Counted from the first letter of the stretch, positions 1-9,574 are shown. The stretch: DNA of 55,271 nt from Halorubrum coriense DSM 10284 (GCF_000337035.1 NZ_AOJL01000046.1:1-55271), one strand, 5' to 3'. Translations and numbers: made by a program. Notes: generated by a model not told the origin, from the sequence alone.

Positions 1-1615
1 GTCGCTCGCCGAACGCCTCGGTCGCCTCCCGGCTGATCGCCGTCGGACGGAGGCGGTTCGCCGACGGGTCGTACAGCCGGACGCCGCTGTTCGGAAACTC
101 GAGGGTGTCTATCGCGGCACGGGCCGCCACCGCGGCGACGTCCTCGCGGTTCTCGCCGCCGAACATCTCCCGCGTCGTCGCGTGGAGCTTCCTGAGTGTC
201 TGTTGGACGCGCTTCTGCTCGTCGATGTCGGCGTAGATGGAGTAGACGACCGATTCCTCCGGCTGGACGACGGGGATGGCGTGGAGGATGAAGTTGCGCA
301 GCCCGTCGGTCGTCCGGCGGCGCACTTCGAGCCTGATCGGTTCGTCCTCCCGAATGAGCGTCTCGTGGTCGAACTGCTCGGTCTCCGGCGGGATGACCGC
401 GTCGGCGACCTCGTCGTACGTCGACTCCGCGGCGTCGTAGCCGAACGTCTCCGCGAAGGCGTCGTTGGTGTCCGTCAGGCGCTTCGCGCCGTCCCCGTCG
501 ATGACGGTGCTCGCCATCGGCAGCGGGAGGTTGTCGTACAGCGCCGCGAGGCGGTCCCGCTCGCTCCGCAGCTCCGTCTCCGTCCGGATCCGGTCGATCG
601 CGTTCGCGGCGTGCGACGCGATGAGTTCGGCGAACTCGACGTCGCCGGCGTCGAAGGCGGCGTAGCCGTTCGAGACGGCCTGGAACACCCCGTACGGTCC
701 GATCGGCACGCTGATCGCGGACCGGACGTCGTCGGACACCGGGTCCGCCACCTCCGCCGTGTCGAGGGGCTCCGGACCGCCGACCCGGTCGTGGTCGGGC
801 CCGCGGCGGCCCGAGTCCGCCGAGTCGACCGGACCCTCCAGTTCGTCCGGGTCCGCCGGATCGACGCTGAGGTTGTCCACGACGACGGTCCGCTGCTCCC
901 GCGCCGTGTATCCGACCACGCCCTCGTCGAGGTCGAACGTGCGTATCTCGTCGGTCGAGACGCTCTCCGACCGGACCACCGGAACGAGTCGGTCGCCGCG
1001 CCGCCGGGCGACGACGCAGCGGTCGAACTCCAGTATCTCTTCGGCGACGTCGATGACGCGGTCGAACACGGTCGGAACGTCCTCGACGTCCGCGAGTCCG
1101 GTCGCGAACCGGTGGATGCCGGTGATCTGGTCGTTCACCTCGCGGAGGTCGCGCTCCGCCCGCCGCCGGCCGAGCGCGTTCGCGACGCTGTTGGCGAGCA
1201 TCTCGTAGCGGTCCCGTCCCGCGCCCTTCTGGAGGTAGTCCGTGACGCCGGCCGAGATGGCCTCGCTCGCTATCTCCTCGCTCCCCTTGCCGGTGAACAG
1301 GACGAACGGGACGTCGGGGTCCACCCCGCGGACCGAGTCGAGGAACTCCAGCCCGTTGTGGCCCGGCATGTCGAAGTCGCTGACGACGCAGTCGATCGAC
1401 CCCCCGCGGACGACGTCGAGCGCCTCGTCGGGGGAGAGCCGCGTGACCGGTTCGACGCCGTCGAGCAGCCGCTCGACGTGGGTCGCGGCGAGGTCGGCCG
1501 CCCCGGGTTCGTCGTCGACGAACAGGACGCGAGTCGCGGTGTCGCCGGTCGGTCCCGACCGCTCGGAAGCCTCCGAGTCGGAGCGAGGCGACGGGTCGTC
1601 GGGACCTGTGTTCAT
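1..1615 (-). CDS. Receiver-GAF-PAS-GAF signal transduction protein (3' end outside window)
   Basis: The ATG is at 1615 and the frame stays open to base 1, so only about 538 N-terminal residues are visible. Residues about 28-145 form a response-regulator receiver domain: the VDDEPG acidic pocket, the phospho-acceptor Asp in VVSDFDMPG, and the conserved Lys in YLQK. A GAF domain follows (about 160-335), then a PAS domain (about 350-465), then the start of a second GAF region. This order is typical of haloarchaeal sensory histidine kinases and Bat-type regulators. The output domain (HisKA/HATPase or HTH) lies beyond the window, so kinase versus regulator cannot be decided. A TATA-like box (taaagttac) about 27 bases upstream of the ATG supports this start and a leaderless transcript. 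Confidence 0.85.
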   Translation of the reverse strand, partial: MNTGPDDPSPRSDSEASERSGPTGDTATRVLFVDDEPGAADLAATHVERLLDGVEPVTRLSPDEALDVVRGGSIDCVVSDFDMPGHNGLEFLDSVRGVDPDVPFVLFTGKGSEEIASEAISAGVTDYLQKGAGRDRYEMLANSVANALGRRRAERDLREVNDQITGIHRFATGLADVEDVPTVFDRVIDVAEEILEFDRCVVARRRGDRLVPVVRSESVSTDEIRTFDLDEGVVGYTAREQRTVVVDNLSVDPADPDELEGPVDSADSGRRGPDHDRVGGPEPLDTAEVADPVSDDVRSAISVPIGPYGVFQAVSNGYAAFDAGDVEFAELIASHAANAIDRIRTETELRSERDRLAALYDNLPLPMASTVIDGDGAKRLTDTNDAFAETFGYDAAESTYDEVADAVIPPETEQFDHETLIREDEPIRLEVRRRTTDGLRNFILHAIPVVQPEESVVYSIYADIDEQKRVQQTLRKLHATTREMFGGENREDVAAVAARAAIDTLEFPNSGVRLYDPSANRLRPTAISREATEAFGER

Positions 1616-1720
1616 AAGCGGAGGTTGCGCCACCCGTAACTTTAGCTTTCGCTCTGACTACCGGGATTGAAAACTAGAGCCGCCGGCGGCGCGCCCGGGA
1701 GCCGGGCGGTCGAGGGGCGT

Positions 1721-2590
1721 CTACAGGAAGTCCTCGACGTGGTCGGCGACCTCCTCCGGCGTGTCGCCGACGGGGACGCCCGCCTCGTTGAGCGCGTCGA
1801 TCTTCGACTGCGCCGTGCCCGTGCCGGAGCCGGAGACGATGGCGCCCGCGTGGCCCATGCGTTTGCCCGGCGGGGCCGTGCGCCCGGCGATGAACCCGGC
1901 GACCGGCGTGTCCATGTGCTCGCCGATGAACTTCGCGGCCTGTTCCTCGTCTTCGCCGCCGATCTCGCCGCACATCACGACGGCGTCGGTGTCGGTGTCG
2001 GCCTCGAACGCTTCGAGGGCGTCGACGAAGGAGGTGCCGATGATCGGGTCGCCGCCGATGCCGATGGCGGTCGACTGGCCGAGCCCGCGCTCGGTGAGGT
2101 TGTCGACGACCTGGTAGGTGAGCGTGCCGGAGCGGGAGACGAGCCCGACGTTGCCCCCGGAGAAGATGTTGCCGGGAAGGATGCCGAGCTTCGCCTCGCC
2201 GGGCGTGATGATCCCGGGGCAGTTCGGCCCGATGAGGCGGGTGTCGGTCTCGTCCAGCCGCTTGTTCACCTTCGCCATGTCCTGCGTCGGGATCCCCTCG
2301 GTGATCGCGACCGCGAGGTCGAGGTCGGTGTCGAGCGACTCGAAGATCGCGTCGGCGGCGAACGCCGGCGGTACGAAGATGACGGAGGCGTCAGCGTCCT
2401 CCGCCTCGACGGCCTCGTCGACGGTGTCGTACACCGGGACGCCGTCGACCTCCTGCCCGCCCTTGCCGGGCACCGCGCCGGCGACGACGTTCGTGCCGTA
2501 CTCGATCATCTGGCCGGCGTGGAACTTCCCCTCCCCGCCGGTGATCCCCTGGACCACCACTCTGGTGTCGTCGTCGACGAAAATGCTCAT
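1721..2590 (-). CDS. sucD: Succinate--CoA ligase, alpha subunit
   Basis: 289 residues, full length for the alpha subunit of succinyl-CoA synthetase. The enzyme interconverts succinyl-CoA and succinate with ADP or GDP phosphorylation in the TCA cycle. The N-terminal CoA-binding Rossmann region contains [14 protein letters not shown]. The C-terminal ligase region carries the active-site phosphohistidine motif GHAGAIVSG (about residue 245), and GPNCPGII is also present. The ATG overlaps the stop codon of sucC by 4 bases (ATGA), so the two subunits are translationally coupled and read from the sucC promoter. Confidence 0.97.
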   Translation of the reverse strand: MSIFVDDDTRVVVQGITGGEGKFHAGQMIEYGTNVVAGAVPGKGGQEVDGVPVYDTVDEAVEAEDADASVIFVPPAFAADAIFESLDTDLDLAVAITEGIPTQDMAKVNKRLDETDTRLIGPNCPGIITPGEAKLGILPGNIFSGGNVGLVSRSGTLTYQVVDNLTERGLGQSTAIGIGGDPIIGTSFVDALEAFEADTDTDAVVMCGEIGGEDEEQAAKFIGEHMDTPVAGFIAGRTAPPGKRMGHAGAIVSGSGTGTAQSKIDALNEAGVPVGDTPEEVADHVEDFL

Positions 2591-3732
2591 TGAGTCACCT
2601 CTTCGGCGTTCTTCACCGCGCGCTGGACCGCGTCCTCCAGCGTCTTCTCGACCTCGACGAGGTCGGTGTTCAGAATTTCCATCCCCTCCTCGGCGTTCGT
2701 GCCGGCGAGCCGGACGACCACCTTCTTGGGGATCTCGTCGAACCCTTCGAGGGCCTCGTTGATCCCCTTGGCGACCTCGTCGCCGCGGGTGATCCCGCCG
2801 AAGATATTGAAGACGACGGCGTCGACGTTGTCGTCGGAGAACACCATGTCGAGCGCCTGCGTGACGCGCTCGGCCTTGGCCCCGCCGCCGATGTCGAGGA
2901 AGTTCGCGGGCGCGCCGCCGTAGTAGTCCACGAGGTCGAGCGTCGTCATCACGAGCCCGGCACCGTTGCCGATGATGCCGACGTTCCCGGAGAGGCGGAC
3001 GTAGTCGAAGCCGTACTCGCCGGCCTTGCGTTCGAGGTCGTCCTCGTAGGACGCCTCGGCCATGTCCGCGAGGTCGGGCTGGCGGAACAGCGCGTCCTCG
3101 TCGATGTTCATCACGGCGTCCGCGGCGACCACGTCGCGGTCGCCCGTGATCATCACGGGGTTGACCTCGATCTCGGAGGCGTCGTTCTCCTCGTAGAGGT
3201 CGTACAGCGTCGAGAGGATCGACGCCACGTCGAGCGCCACGTCGGCGTCGACGCCCGCCTCGTAGACGACCTTCCGGGCCTGGTACGGGTGGAGGCCGAA
3301 TGCGGGGTCGACGTGCTCGCGCGCGATCGCGTCGGGGTTCGACTCGGCGACCTCCTCGATGTTCACGCCGCCCTCGGTCGACACCATCAGGACCGGCTTC
3401 CCCTCGCCGCGGTCCATCGTGACGCCGACGTACAGCTCGTCGACGAAGTCGACGCCGGCCTCGACGAGGACCTGGTCGACGGTGTACCCCTTCAGATCCA
3501 TCCCGAGGATCTCGTCGGCGTACCGCTCGGCCTCCTCGCGGTCGGTCGCGATCTTGATCCCGCCGGCCTTGCCGCGGCCCCCCACGTGGACCTGCGCCTT
3601 GATCGCGGCCGGGTAGCCGATCTCGTCGACGGCGTCGAGCGCTTCGTCGACGCTCGTCGCGAGCCGGGAGTCCGGAACCGGGATCCCGGCGTCGGCGAAG
3701 AGAGACTTCGCTTGATATTCGTGAAGTTTCAT
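2587..3732 (-). CDS. sucC: Succinate--CoA ligase, beta subunit
   Basis: 381 residues, matching the usual length of the ADP-forming beta subunit. The protein begins [12 protein letters not shown], a very conserved start. It has an ATP-grasp fold with the nucleotide-binding segment [12 protein letters not shown] (about residues 48-60) and a C-terminal Rossmann-like ligase domain with [16 protein letters not shown]. It is the first gene of the sucCD operon and overlaps sucD by 4 bases. A TATA-like element about 27-30 bases before the ATG indicates a leaderless transcript. Confidence 0.97.
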   Translation of the reverse strand: MKLHEYQAKSLFADAGIPVPDSRLATSVDEALDAVDEIGYPAAIKAQVHVGGRGKAGGIKIATDREEAERYADEILGMDLKGYTVDQVLVEAGVDFVDELYVGVTMDRGEGKPVLMVSTEGGVNIEEVAESNPDAIAREHVDPAFGLHPYQARKVVYEAGVDADVALDVASILSTLYDLYEENDASEIEVNPVMITGDRDVVAADAVMNIDEDALFRQPDLADMAEASYEDDLERKAGEYGFDYVRLSGNVGIIGNGAGLVMTTLDLVDYYGGAPANFLDIGGGAKAERVTQALDMVFSDDNVDAVVFNIFGGITRGDEVAKGINEALEGFDEIPKKVVVRLAGTNAEEGMEILNTDLVEVEKTLEDAVQRAVKNAEEVTQ

Positions 3733-3756
3733 CCGTGTGGGATCGGTACCGACACC

Positions 3757-3766
3757 GGCTTAAATG
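3757..3766 (-). promoter_or_regulatory. TATA-like box of the sucCD operon
   Basis: Read on the minus strand the element is catttaagcc, centred about 30 bases before the sucC ATG at 3732. That is where the TATA box of a leaderless haloarchaeal gene is expected. Confidence 0.55.
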
Positions 3767-3895
3767 GTTCCGATTCGGCGCGAACCGCGGTCGCGACGGG
3801 ATCCGAACCGGGGCCGAAACGAGGCCTAAATCGGGGGACTGCGGCGACGACGCCGGCCGGCGCGCCTTTTTGCCCGTCCGGCGTCTGCGGACCGC

Positions 3896-4279
3896 ATGGA
3901 TCCCGCCGAGTTCCTCGAGGACGGGACCGTCAGCGTCTCCGAGGAGACGTACGCGGTCTGCCGGACCGACGGCGACCGCCCCGACGCGTTCGCGACGGTC
4001 CGGGAGGCGAACGAGACGACGGTCGTGGTCGAGCAGGGCCGAGTCGACGCGGTCGCGGCCGACGCGGTCGAACACGGGTGGAAGCGGCTCACCTTCGAGA
4101 TGGAGCTCCCCTTCGAGCTCGTGGGGTTCCTGGCGGCCGTCGCGACGGCGCTCGCCGAGGTCGACGTCTCGGTGTTCGTCGTCTCGTCGTACGCGACGGA
4201 CCACGTGTTCGTCAAAGAGAGAGACCTCTCGGCCGCGGTTCGGCGACTGAAGTCGCTGGACTGTGAGGTCGGCGACTGA
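3896..4279 (+). CDS. ACT-domain protein (ACT_7 / CASTOR-type)
   Basis: 127 residues. The C-terminal half, with [20 protein letters not shown] followed by [17 protein letters not shown], has the beta-alpha-beta pattern of the small ACT domains of the ACT_7 type. These bind amino acids or other small ligands. The N-terminal half resembles the paired upstream half of the same family. No catalytic domain is attached, so a ligand-sensing role is inferred rather than shown. It is divergent from sucC across a 163-base spacer, and a zinc-ribbon micro-protein gene follows. Confidence 0.7.
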   Translation: MDPAEFLEDGTVSVSEETYAVCRTDGDRPDAFATVREANETTVVVEQGRVDAVAADAVEHGWKRLTFEMELPFELVGFLAAVATALAEVDVSVFVVSSYATDHVFVKERDLSAAVRRLKSLDCEVGD

Positions 4280-4396
4280 GAGCGGCGGTGAGGCGTTCTC
4301 GATCGCTCGGCGGACGGGCCGGGTCGAACTGCGTCGCTCGCCCCGGCATCCATTTCCCGCTCGGACGGATAGAACGGTCAGGAGTTCGATTTCGGC

Positions 4397-4552
4397 ATGA
4401 TTCCACCTATCGTTCGTTGGTGCCCCGAGTGCGGCGCCAGCGACTGGAGCCGCCGCTTCGCGGTCGTCGTCGACGCGAGCGGGCGCCGGCTCGTCGAGTG
4501 TCCGGAGTGCGGCCACCGGTTCGAGCCGCTCGACAACCCGCTTCTCAACTGA
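4397..4552 (+). CDS. Zinc-ribbon micro-protein (51 aa)
   Basis: A 51-residue reading frame from ATG 4397 to TGA 4550-4552. It starts [13 protein letters not shown] and contains two CPxCG knuckles, CPECG at residues 9-13 and CPECG at 35-39. The second is followed by a His (ECGHRF), giving a four-cysteine zinc ribbon. Haloarchaea encode many such CPxCG micro-proteins, some with effects on biofilm or motility. The specific role of this one is unknown. Codon use matches the neighbouring genes, which supports it being real. Confidence 0.75.
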   Translation: MIPPIVRWCPECGASDWSRRFAVVVDASGRRLVECPECGHRFEPLDNPLLN

Positions 4553-4597
4553 CCCGCGGCGACGCACGGCCGGTGGGTTTCCGCCGACGGCGACGAC

Positions 4598-5215
4598 TCA
4601 CAGCCGCCTGACGCCCACGAAGTAAGCGGGGTTACGGCTCCGGCGTCGTTCGAATGCGGTCCGGAACGCGAACGCGACCTCCCACCCCCCGGCGTTCCCG
4701 AACCGGGTCCGTACTTCCTCCGGCGAAAGTCCGTATATCGCGCCGTCGGCCCGCCGAGCGTCACCGAGGACGCAGTAGAGGCCCCCGGGGCGAACGACGT
4801 CGGCGAGGCTCTCGACGAACCGGTCGCGCTCGCGGTCGCCGAGGATGTGAAACATCGCGGAGTCGACGACGGTTCGAAAGGACAGGTCGGCCGCGCGGAG
4901 CCGAGAGAGGGCCAGCGCGTCCCAGACGAGGAACTGGGCGGAGATCCGCCGCCAGCGCGCCTTCTCCGTGGCCTGCCGTATCGCCAGCGGCGAGAGGTCG
5001 ACGCCGAGGACGTCGTGCCCGTGCCGCGCGAGGAACAGCGACAGCTCTCCCGTCCCGCAGCCGACGTCGAGGACGGGACTTCGAACGAGGCCGGCGTCGA
5101 GAAGGTCGACGAACGCCCGCTGTGGCCGCCCGATGTCCCAGTTCGGAACCCCCGCGTACGCCGCGTCGTACACGTGAGTGATGGGCGGCTCACTGGGGTA
5201 CGGCCGACCGCTCAT
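4598..5215 (-). CDS. Class I SAM-dependent methyltransferase
   Basis: 205 residues. The Rossmann motif I is clear (VLDVGCGTGELSLFLAR, about residues 47-63), followed by the acidic residue of motif II (VLGVDLSPLAIRQA). The fold is that of a class I methyltransferase using S-adenosylmethionine. The substrate cannot be told from the sequence. The N-terminal WDIGRPQ stretch is common in small-molecule and thiol-type methyltransferases of this kind. The gene stands alone on the minus strand between a plus-strand micro-gene and fumC. Confidence 0.85.
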   Translation of the reverse strand: MSGRPYPSEPPITHVYDAAYAGVPNWDIGRPQRAFVDLLDAGLVRSPVLDVGCGTGELSLFLARHGHDVLGVDLSPLAIRQATEKARWRRISAQFLVWDALALSRLRAADLSFRTVVDSAMFHILGDRERDRFVESLADVVRPGGLYCVLGDARRADGAIYGLSPEEVRTRFGNAGGWEVAFAFRTAFERRRSRNPAYFVGVRRL

Positions 5216-5364
5216 CCGTCACCCCGCCGACCGCTCGCGTTCGCGCGGCGCGTCGCCGTGACGTTCACGGAGACGATGTCGGCAGCCGGACCAATCAGTG
5301 TACCGAGAGACGGGGCGTCAGCGCGGACGGCGGCGTCGCCCCGTCCGCACAGGTCGCTCTCGCG

Positions 5365-6774
5365 TCAGTCCTCGTCGCCGAGGATGACGCGGTGGGTCAT
5401 CGCCTCGGGATCGAGCACCTCGTCGGCCTCCGCCTCGGTGAGGTAGCCGGCCTCGACCGCGGCCTCCCGGACGCTCTTCCCTTCCTTCAGCGCGGTCTTC
5501 GCGACCTTACTGGCCTTGTCGTAGCCGATGGCGGGGTTCAGCGCGGTCGCCAGCGCCATCGACTGCTCGACGCGCTCGCGCGCGAACTCCTCGTTCGCCT
5601 CCAGCTTCCCGACGAAGCGCTCGCCGAACGTCTCGGCGACGTTCGAGAGCAGCGCCGCGGATTCGAGGAAGTTGTGCGCGATGACCGGTTTATAGAGGTT
5701 CAGGTCGATCTCGCCGCGGGCCGCGCCCGCGGAGACGGCGGCGTCGTTGCCGACGACCTGCTTGTGGACCTGGTTGACCGACTCCGCGACGACCGGGTTG
5801 ATCTTGCCGGGCATGATCGAGGAGCCGGGCTGGTTCTCCGGCTGTTCGACCTCGCCGAGCCCGTTACGGGGGCCGGAGGCGAGCAGCCGCAGGTCGTTGG
5901 CCATCTTGTTGAGGCTGCCGGCGATCGTCTTGAGCGCGCCGTGGCCCTCCGCCATCGCGTCGTGGGCGGCCTGCGCCTCGAAGTGGTTCTCCGCCTCGCG
6001 GAACTCCGTCCCGGTCTCGTCGGAGATGTACTCCGCGGCGAGTTCGGGGAACTCGGGGTGGGTGTTGAGTCCGGTCCCGACCGCGGTGCCGCCGAGGGCG
6101 AGCTCGCGGAGGTTCGACTGGACGCCCTCGGCGCGCTCGATGCCCTTCGCCACCTGCGTCCGGTAGCCGCCGAACTCCTGGCCGAGCCGGATCGGCGTGG
6201 CGTCTTGGAGGTGCGTCCGCCCCGTCTTGACGACGCCGTCGAACTCCGTCTCCTTGGCTTCGAGCTCGGCGTGGAGCGTCTCCAGCGCCGGCACGAGGTC
6301 CTTCTCGACGGCCTCCAGCGCGGCGACGTGCATCGCAGTCGGGATCACGTCGTTCGACGACTGCCCGTAGTTGACGTGGTCGTTCGGGTGGACGACGCGG
6401 TCGCCGATCTCCGCGCCGGCGATCTCGGCGGCGCGGTTGGCGATCACCTCGTTGGCGTTCATGTTCGAGGAGGTGCCGGAGCCGGTCTGGAACACGTCGA
6501 CCGGGAACTGGTCGTCGTGCTCGCCCGCGATCACCTCGTCGGCGGCGGCGACGATCGCCTCCGCGGTGTCGTCCTCGACGAGGCCGAGGTCGCGGTTCGC
6601 CTGCGCGGCCGCCTTCTTGACGACGCCGAGCGCGCGGATGAACCGTCGACTCATCGGGATCCCCGAGACGGGGAAGTTCTCGACGGCGCGCTGGGTCTGC
6701 GCGCCCCAGTAGGCGTCCGCCGGCACCTGCATCTCGCCGAGGCTGTCCTCCTCCGTGCGGTAGTCGTCTCCCAT
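5365..6774 (-). CDS. fumC: Fumarate hydratase, class II
   Basis: 469 residues. The enzyme hydrates fumarate to L-malate in the TCA cycle. All class II fumarase/aspartase signatures are present: GSGTSSNMNANEV, SSNDVIPTAMH, KTGRTHLQDATPI, and the superfamily signature GSSIMPGKINP containing the catalytic Ser loop. An in-frame alternative start lies at 6822, but the ATG at 6774 (MGDDYRTEEDSLGE) matches the family N-terminus. A TATA-like cttttacag on the minus strand lies about 28 bases upstream of it. The Asp/Glu-rich surface is typical of a halophile. Confidence 0.96.
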   Translation of the reverse strand: MGDDYRTEEDSLGEMQVPADAYWGAQTQRAVENFPVSGIPMSRRFIRALGVVKKAAAQANRDLGLVEDDTAEAIVAAADEVIAGEHDDQFPVDVFQTGSGTSSNMNANEVIANRAAEIAGAEIGDRVVHPNDHVNYGQSSNDVIPTAMHVAALEAVEKDLVPALETLHAELEAKETEFDGVVKTGRTHLQDATPIRLGQEFGGYRTQVAKGIERAEGVQSNLRELALGGTAVGTGLNTHPEFPELAAEYISDETGTEFREAENHFEAQAAHDAMAEGHGALKTIAGSLNKMANDLRLLASGPRNGLGEVEQPENQPGSSIMPGKINPVVAESVNQVHKQVVGNDAAVSAGAARGEIDLNLYKPVIAHNFLESAALLSNVAETFGERFVGKLEANEEFARERVEQSMALATALNPAIGYDKASKVAKTALKEGKSVREAAVEAGYLTEAEADEVLDPEAMTHRVILGDED

Positions 6775-6972
6775 GGCTCGGCCTTCCCGCGAGACGCTGT
6801 AAAAGGTACTGGAAGGCGTCACACGCGCAAAATCGTGCGATGCGGTAGCAATACTGTCGGTGCTGATACGCGCGGCTTCGAGGAGCGTCCGACGACTCGC
6901 TCGGCGGAGCGACCGCCGGCTTGAAATCGATCTTCCGCCTCTTTTCAGCGGTATCGGGGGCTCTCTGGAGTG

Positions 6973-7026
6973 ATTTTAATTCGACTGAAACCGAGTCAAC
7001 TCGGCGCGACGGCGTTCCCGTTATAT
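6973..7026 (+). promoter_or_regulatory. Promoter region with a short inverted repeat
   Basis: A/T-rich elements (ttttaatt at 6973 and ttatat at 7021-7026) precede the membrane-protein gene at 7056. The second sits about 30 bases before its ATG and is the likelier TATA box. Between them is a 6-2-6 inverted repeat, ccgagt-ca-actcgg (6991-7004). It could be an operator but is short enough to be chance. Confidence 0.35.
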
Positions 7027-7055
7027 GTCGGTCCGCCGGCAACGGCCGAGCGCCT

Positions 7056-7637
7056 ATGATCTCGAACGACTCAGCGATCGGAGACGCGCTCGACCGCGAC
7101 ACCGTCCGGTCGGCGAGCAAGCTGCTGATCGGCGCGCTGGCGGTCGTCGGCGTGCTCTCGGTCGCGACGCTGCTCCCGGGGGCGGACCGGCTCGTCCCGT
7201 TCGCGCCGGTGACGTTCGCCGCGGTCGCGACGGGCGTCGTCGCGCTCGCGGTGTCGGGCGTCCTCCTGTACGCCGCGCCCAAGTTCGCGGAGCTAACGCG
7301 GCTGGCGCTCGACGGAACCGACGCCGAGGCGGACGCGCGGCCGGACCGGATCGCCGAGAACGCCGGCGGGATGGCCTACTGGCTCGTCGTCTTCGGGGCG
7401 GTCCTCGTCGCGTACCGCGGGCTCGCGGGCGCGGCGGTTCCCCTGCTGAACGACGCCGCGTGGGCGTACGACGCCGGGTTCCTGTTCGTCGCGCTCGCCC
7501 CCGTCGTGTTCCTCGTCGCCCGCCTGACGGTGACCGTCGACCCGCTGGCCGAACTGGTCGCCGACCGCGTCGCGGGCGAGGCGTCCGCGGAGGGTGGCGG
7601 CGAGTCGGCCGCGACCGACGGCCGAGACGACGGCTGA
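7056..7637 (+). CDS. Four-helix membrane protein, unknown function
   Basis: 193 residues from ATG 7056 (MISNDSAIGDALDRD). Four hydrophobic segments are visible, at about residues 22-42, 50-75, 103-128 and 132-158. A Gly/Glu-rich acidic tail (EASAEGGGESAATDGRDD) would lie in the cytoplasm. The pattern is that of a haloarchaeal conserved membrane protein without a named domain. An open upstream extension to 6921 is unlikely because a TATA-like box (7021-7026) sits inside it. The next gene is convergent, 15 bases away. Confidence 0.7.
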   Translation: MISNDSAIGDALDRDTVRSASKLLIGALAVVGVLSVATLLPGADRLVPFAPVTFAAVATGVVALAVSGVLLYAAPKFAELTRLALDGTDAEADARPDRIAENAGGMAYWLVVFGAVLVAYRGLAGAAVPLLNDAAWAYDAGFLFVALAPVVFLVARLTVTVDPLAELVADRVAGEASAEGGGESAATDGRDDG

Positions 7638-7652
7638 CCGCGGGGGAGCGCG

Positions 7653-8183
7653 TCAGTCCCCCTCGAACAGGAACGGGAGCGCCACGAGCGCCCCGTTGAG
7701 TCCGAACACGCCCAGCACGGCCAACCCGAGCGGCGGGTCCTCGCCCGGGTAGGTGGCCAACAGCGCGAGGGACCCGATTCCGAGCGCGGCCAGTCCGACG
7801 GTCAGCGCGGCGTCCGCCCAGCGGTTCCACGCGTCGTCGAGCGCGGGGTCGAGCCGCGCGAGCCACCAGTCCGGGTCGGACTCCGCGGCGCGGTCTGCCC
7901 GGTCGGTCCACGGCGCGTCGTCGCCGGTCTCGTCGAGCCACGCGTCCCCCTCGGCGGTCGGTCCGCGGTCGTCGCCGCGACCCGGCTCACCTCGCCCCAG
8001 CAGCTGCCGGACTCCCGAGGGACCGACGGCCGCGAGCAGCGTGGCGACCGCGACGGCGGCGAGTCCGCCGAGGACGGTCGGCGCGGTGACGCGCGCTCGG
8101 AGGGCGAGGAAGAGCGCGGCGAACGCGAGGAGCGAGACGGCGGCCGCGGTTCCGCGGAGGGCGCGGGCGATGGCGGAGCGCAT
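7653..8183 (-). CDS. Membrane protein with central acidic domain, unknown function
   Basis: 176 residues. There are two N-terminal transmembrane segments (about residues 8-28 and 32-52), a hydrophilic acidic middle with several Trp residues (DPDWWLARLDPALDDAWNRW), and two C-terminal segments (about 127-147 and 152-172). I do not recognise a named family. It lies downstream of bolA on the same strand with 38 bases between them, so co-transcription is possible. Confidence 0.6.
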   Translation of the reverse strand: MRSAIARALRGTAAAVSLLAFAALFLALRARVTAPTVLGGLAAVAVATLLAAVGPSGVRQLLGRGEPGRGDDRGPTAEGDAWLDETGDDAPWTDRADRAAESDPDWWLARLDPALDDAWNRWADAALTVGLAALGIGSLALLATYPGEDPPLGLAVLGVFGLNGALVALPFLFEGD

Positions 8184-8221
8184 CTGTGTGGAGGGATCCG
8201 CGAGGGGTCGGAGCGCGGGCG

Positions 8222-8545
8222 TCAGGCCTCGTCGATCGGGAGCAGCCCGGCCTCGCGGAGTTCGCCGGCGAGCGCGCCGTCGCCGTGTTCCGCGTACGCT
8301 TCGGGCGTGTACGTCTTGATCTCCAGCGCGTGGACCGAGCGCGTCATGTGGTCGCCGACCGCGTCGTACACGCGCTGGTGCTGGTCGACGAGCGACTCGC
8401 CCTCGAAGGCCGGGGAGACGACGACCGCCGCGAAGTGGGCGTCCTCGGCCTCGTCGTTGTGGATCCGGGGCGCGGTCACGTCCGCGACCGCGTCGGGGAG
8501 GTGCTCCTCGATGAGGTCTGCGACCGCGTCGGGTTCGATGGTCAT
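8222..8545 (-). CDS. BolA family protein
   Basis: 107 residues. The BolA fold is recognisable from the helix-turn segment SPAFEGESLVDQHQRVYDAV, followed by the strand and motif HALEIKTYTPEAY. BolA proteins work with monothiol glutaredoxins in iron-sulfur cluster trafficking and stress responses. Which partner is used in haloarchaea is not evident here. The protein is about the usual BolA length. The upstream DUF1028 gene is on the same strand, 90 bases away. Confidence 0.85.
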   Translation of the reverse strand: MTIEPDAVADLIEEHLPDAVADVTAPRIHNDEAEDAHFAAVVVSPAFEGESLVDQHQRVYDAVGDHMTRSVHALEIKTYTPEAYAEHGDGALAGELREAGLLPIDEA

Positions 8546-8635
8546 GGGCCCGCTCGGTAGCGGACGGGCAAAAGTCGACCGGCCACGCTCGGCGCGAGCC
8601 GGCCCGGGGCGACGGAGACGGTCCGCGGGCCGCCG

Positions 8636-9574
8636 CTACACCCGGTCGAGCCGCGAGAGCCCGCGCCAGATCGCGTCGATCAGCCGCGGTTCGGGATCGG
8701 CGTCCGGGTCCGTCTCGTCCCAGCCCCTCGCAACGGCGTCCTCCAGCACCGGGAGCGAGTGGTTCTCGAAGTTGTTCATCCCGCGGAACGACTCCAGGGC
8801 GTCCCGGGCGTCGTCGCCGAAGTCGGGGGTCGGCTCGCCCTCGTAGAAGCCGAGGTCCGCGAGCGCCGCCTCGACGGCGACCGCCGCGTCGCCGGTCAGT
8901 TCCTGCGTCTCCGCGGGCGCTTCGCGTTCGAGGAGCGTCACGTCGTAGATCTTGAACACGCGCTCCAGCTCGTCGATCGGCCGCTCGTGGTCGTCGACGC
9001 GCACGTCGACCCAGCGGTCGTTCCGTCCGTCGTAGCCGCCCTCGGGCTTCGCGACGTACAGCGCCGCCGCCTGCTCGCCCCGCCTGTCGCCGCCGGCCTC
9101 GTTGCCCGCGTGGAGCGCGGCTATCAGCCGCTCCGGGAGCCCCCCGTCTGTCTCCTCGAACGCCGCGGCCATCGCGTCGAGGGTGTCGGCGTTCTCCAAG
9201 ATGTTGCCCTGGACCGTGTAGTGGTCGCCCCGTCGGTCGCCGGCGTGGTCGTGGCACTCGTCACCGGTGAACGCCGCGGGCGGCTCGTCGGGGTCGACGC
9301 CGACGATTCCCACCTGTCGCGACGGGGCCTCGTCGTCCGCCGCGGTAAGCCGGTCGATCGCCTCGGCGGGCGCGTGGCCCTCGCGCAGCAGGTCGAGCCC
9401 GTCGGGGCCGTACGCAACGTTCGCGAAGCTCTGCGTGGCGACCGCGCCCGCGTCGGCGCTGACGAACGGGACCACGGAGCCGACGCCGACGAACTTCGAC
9501 TGGACCGCCACGCCGACCGCGCCCGTCTCCGGGTCGCGGGCGGCGATCGAGAAGGTCGATGGTCGAGGTGGCAT
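8636..9574 (-). CDS. DUF1028 family putative Ntn-hydrolase
   Basis: 312 residues. The N-terminal about 220 residues fit the DUF1028 family: STFSIAARDPETGAVGVAVQS, then ADAGAVATQSFANVAYGPDGLDLL, and a VQGNIL stretch. Members have an Ntn-hydrolase-like fold, and their substrate is unknown. The last about 85 residues form a separate helical module (ADLGFYEGEPTPDFGDDAR) similar to the peptidoglycan-binding-like tail found on many members. In an archaeon without murein that tail must do something else. The start at MPPRPSTFSI fits the family. Upstream ATTTATGA on the minus strand acts as its TATA-like box, facing away from grpE. Confidence 0.85.
   Translation of the reverse strand: MPPRPSTFSIAARDPETGAVGVAVQSKFVGVGSVVPFVSADAGAVATQSFANVAYGPDGLDLLREGHAPAEAIDRLTAADDEAPSRQVGIVGVDPDEPPAAFTGDECHDHAGDRRGDHYTVQGNILENADTLDAMAAAFEETDGGLPERLIAALHAGNEAGGDRRGEQAAALYVAKPEGGYDGRNDRWVDVRVDDHERPIDELERVFKIYDVTLLEREAPAETQELTGDAAVAVEAALADLGFYEGEPTPDFGDDARDALESFRGMNNFENHSLPVLEDAVARGWDETDPDADPEPRLIDAIWRGLSRLDRV

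Noticed and set aside
182-1639. A long plus-strand frame at the window start
   Set aside because: It is antisense to the receiver-GAF-PAS protein, whose domains are clear on the minus strand.
1721-4567. A 948-codon frame that appears to fuse an unknown protein to SucD
   Set aside because: The SucD part begins at the ATG at 2590. The rest overlaps sucC in another frame and has non-genic composition.
6775-6822. An N-terminal extension of fumarase
   Set aside because: The extra 16 residues precede the conserved fumarase start, and the TATA-like box lies inside them.
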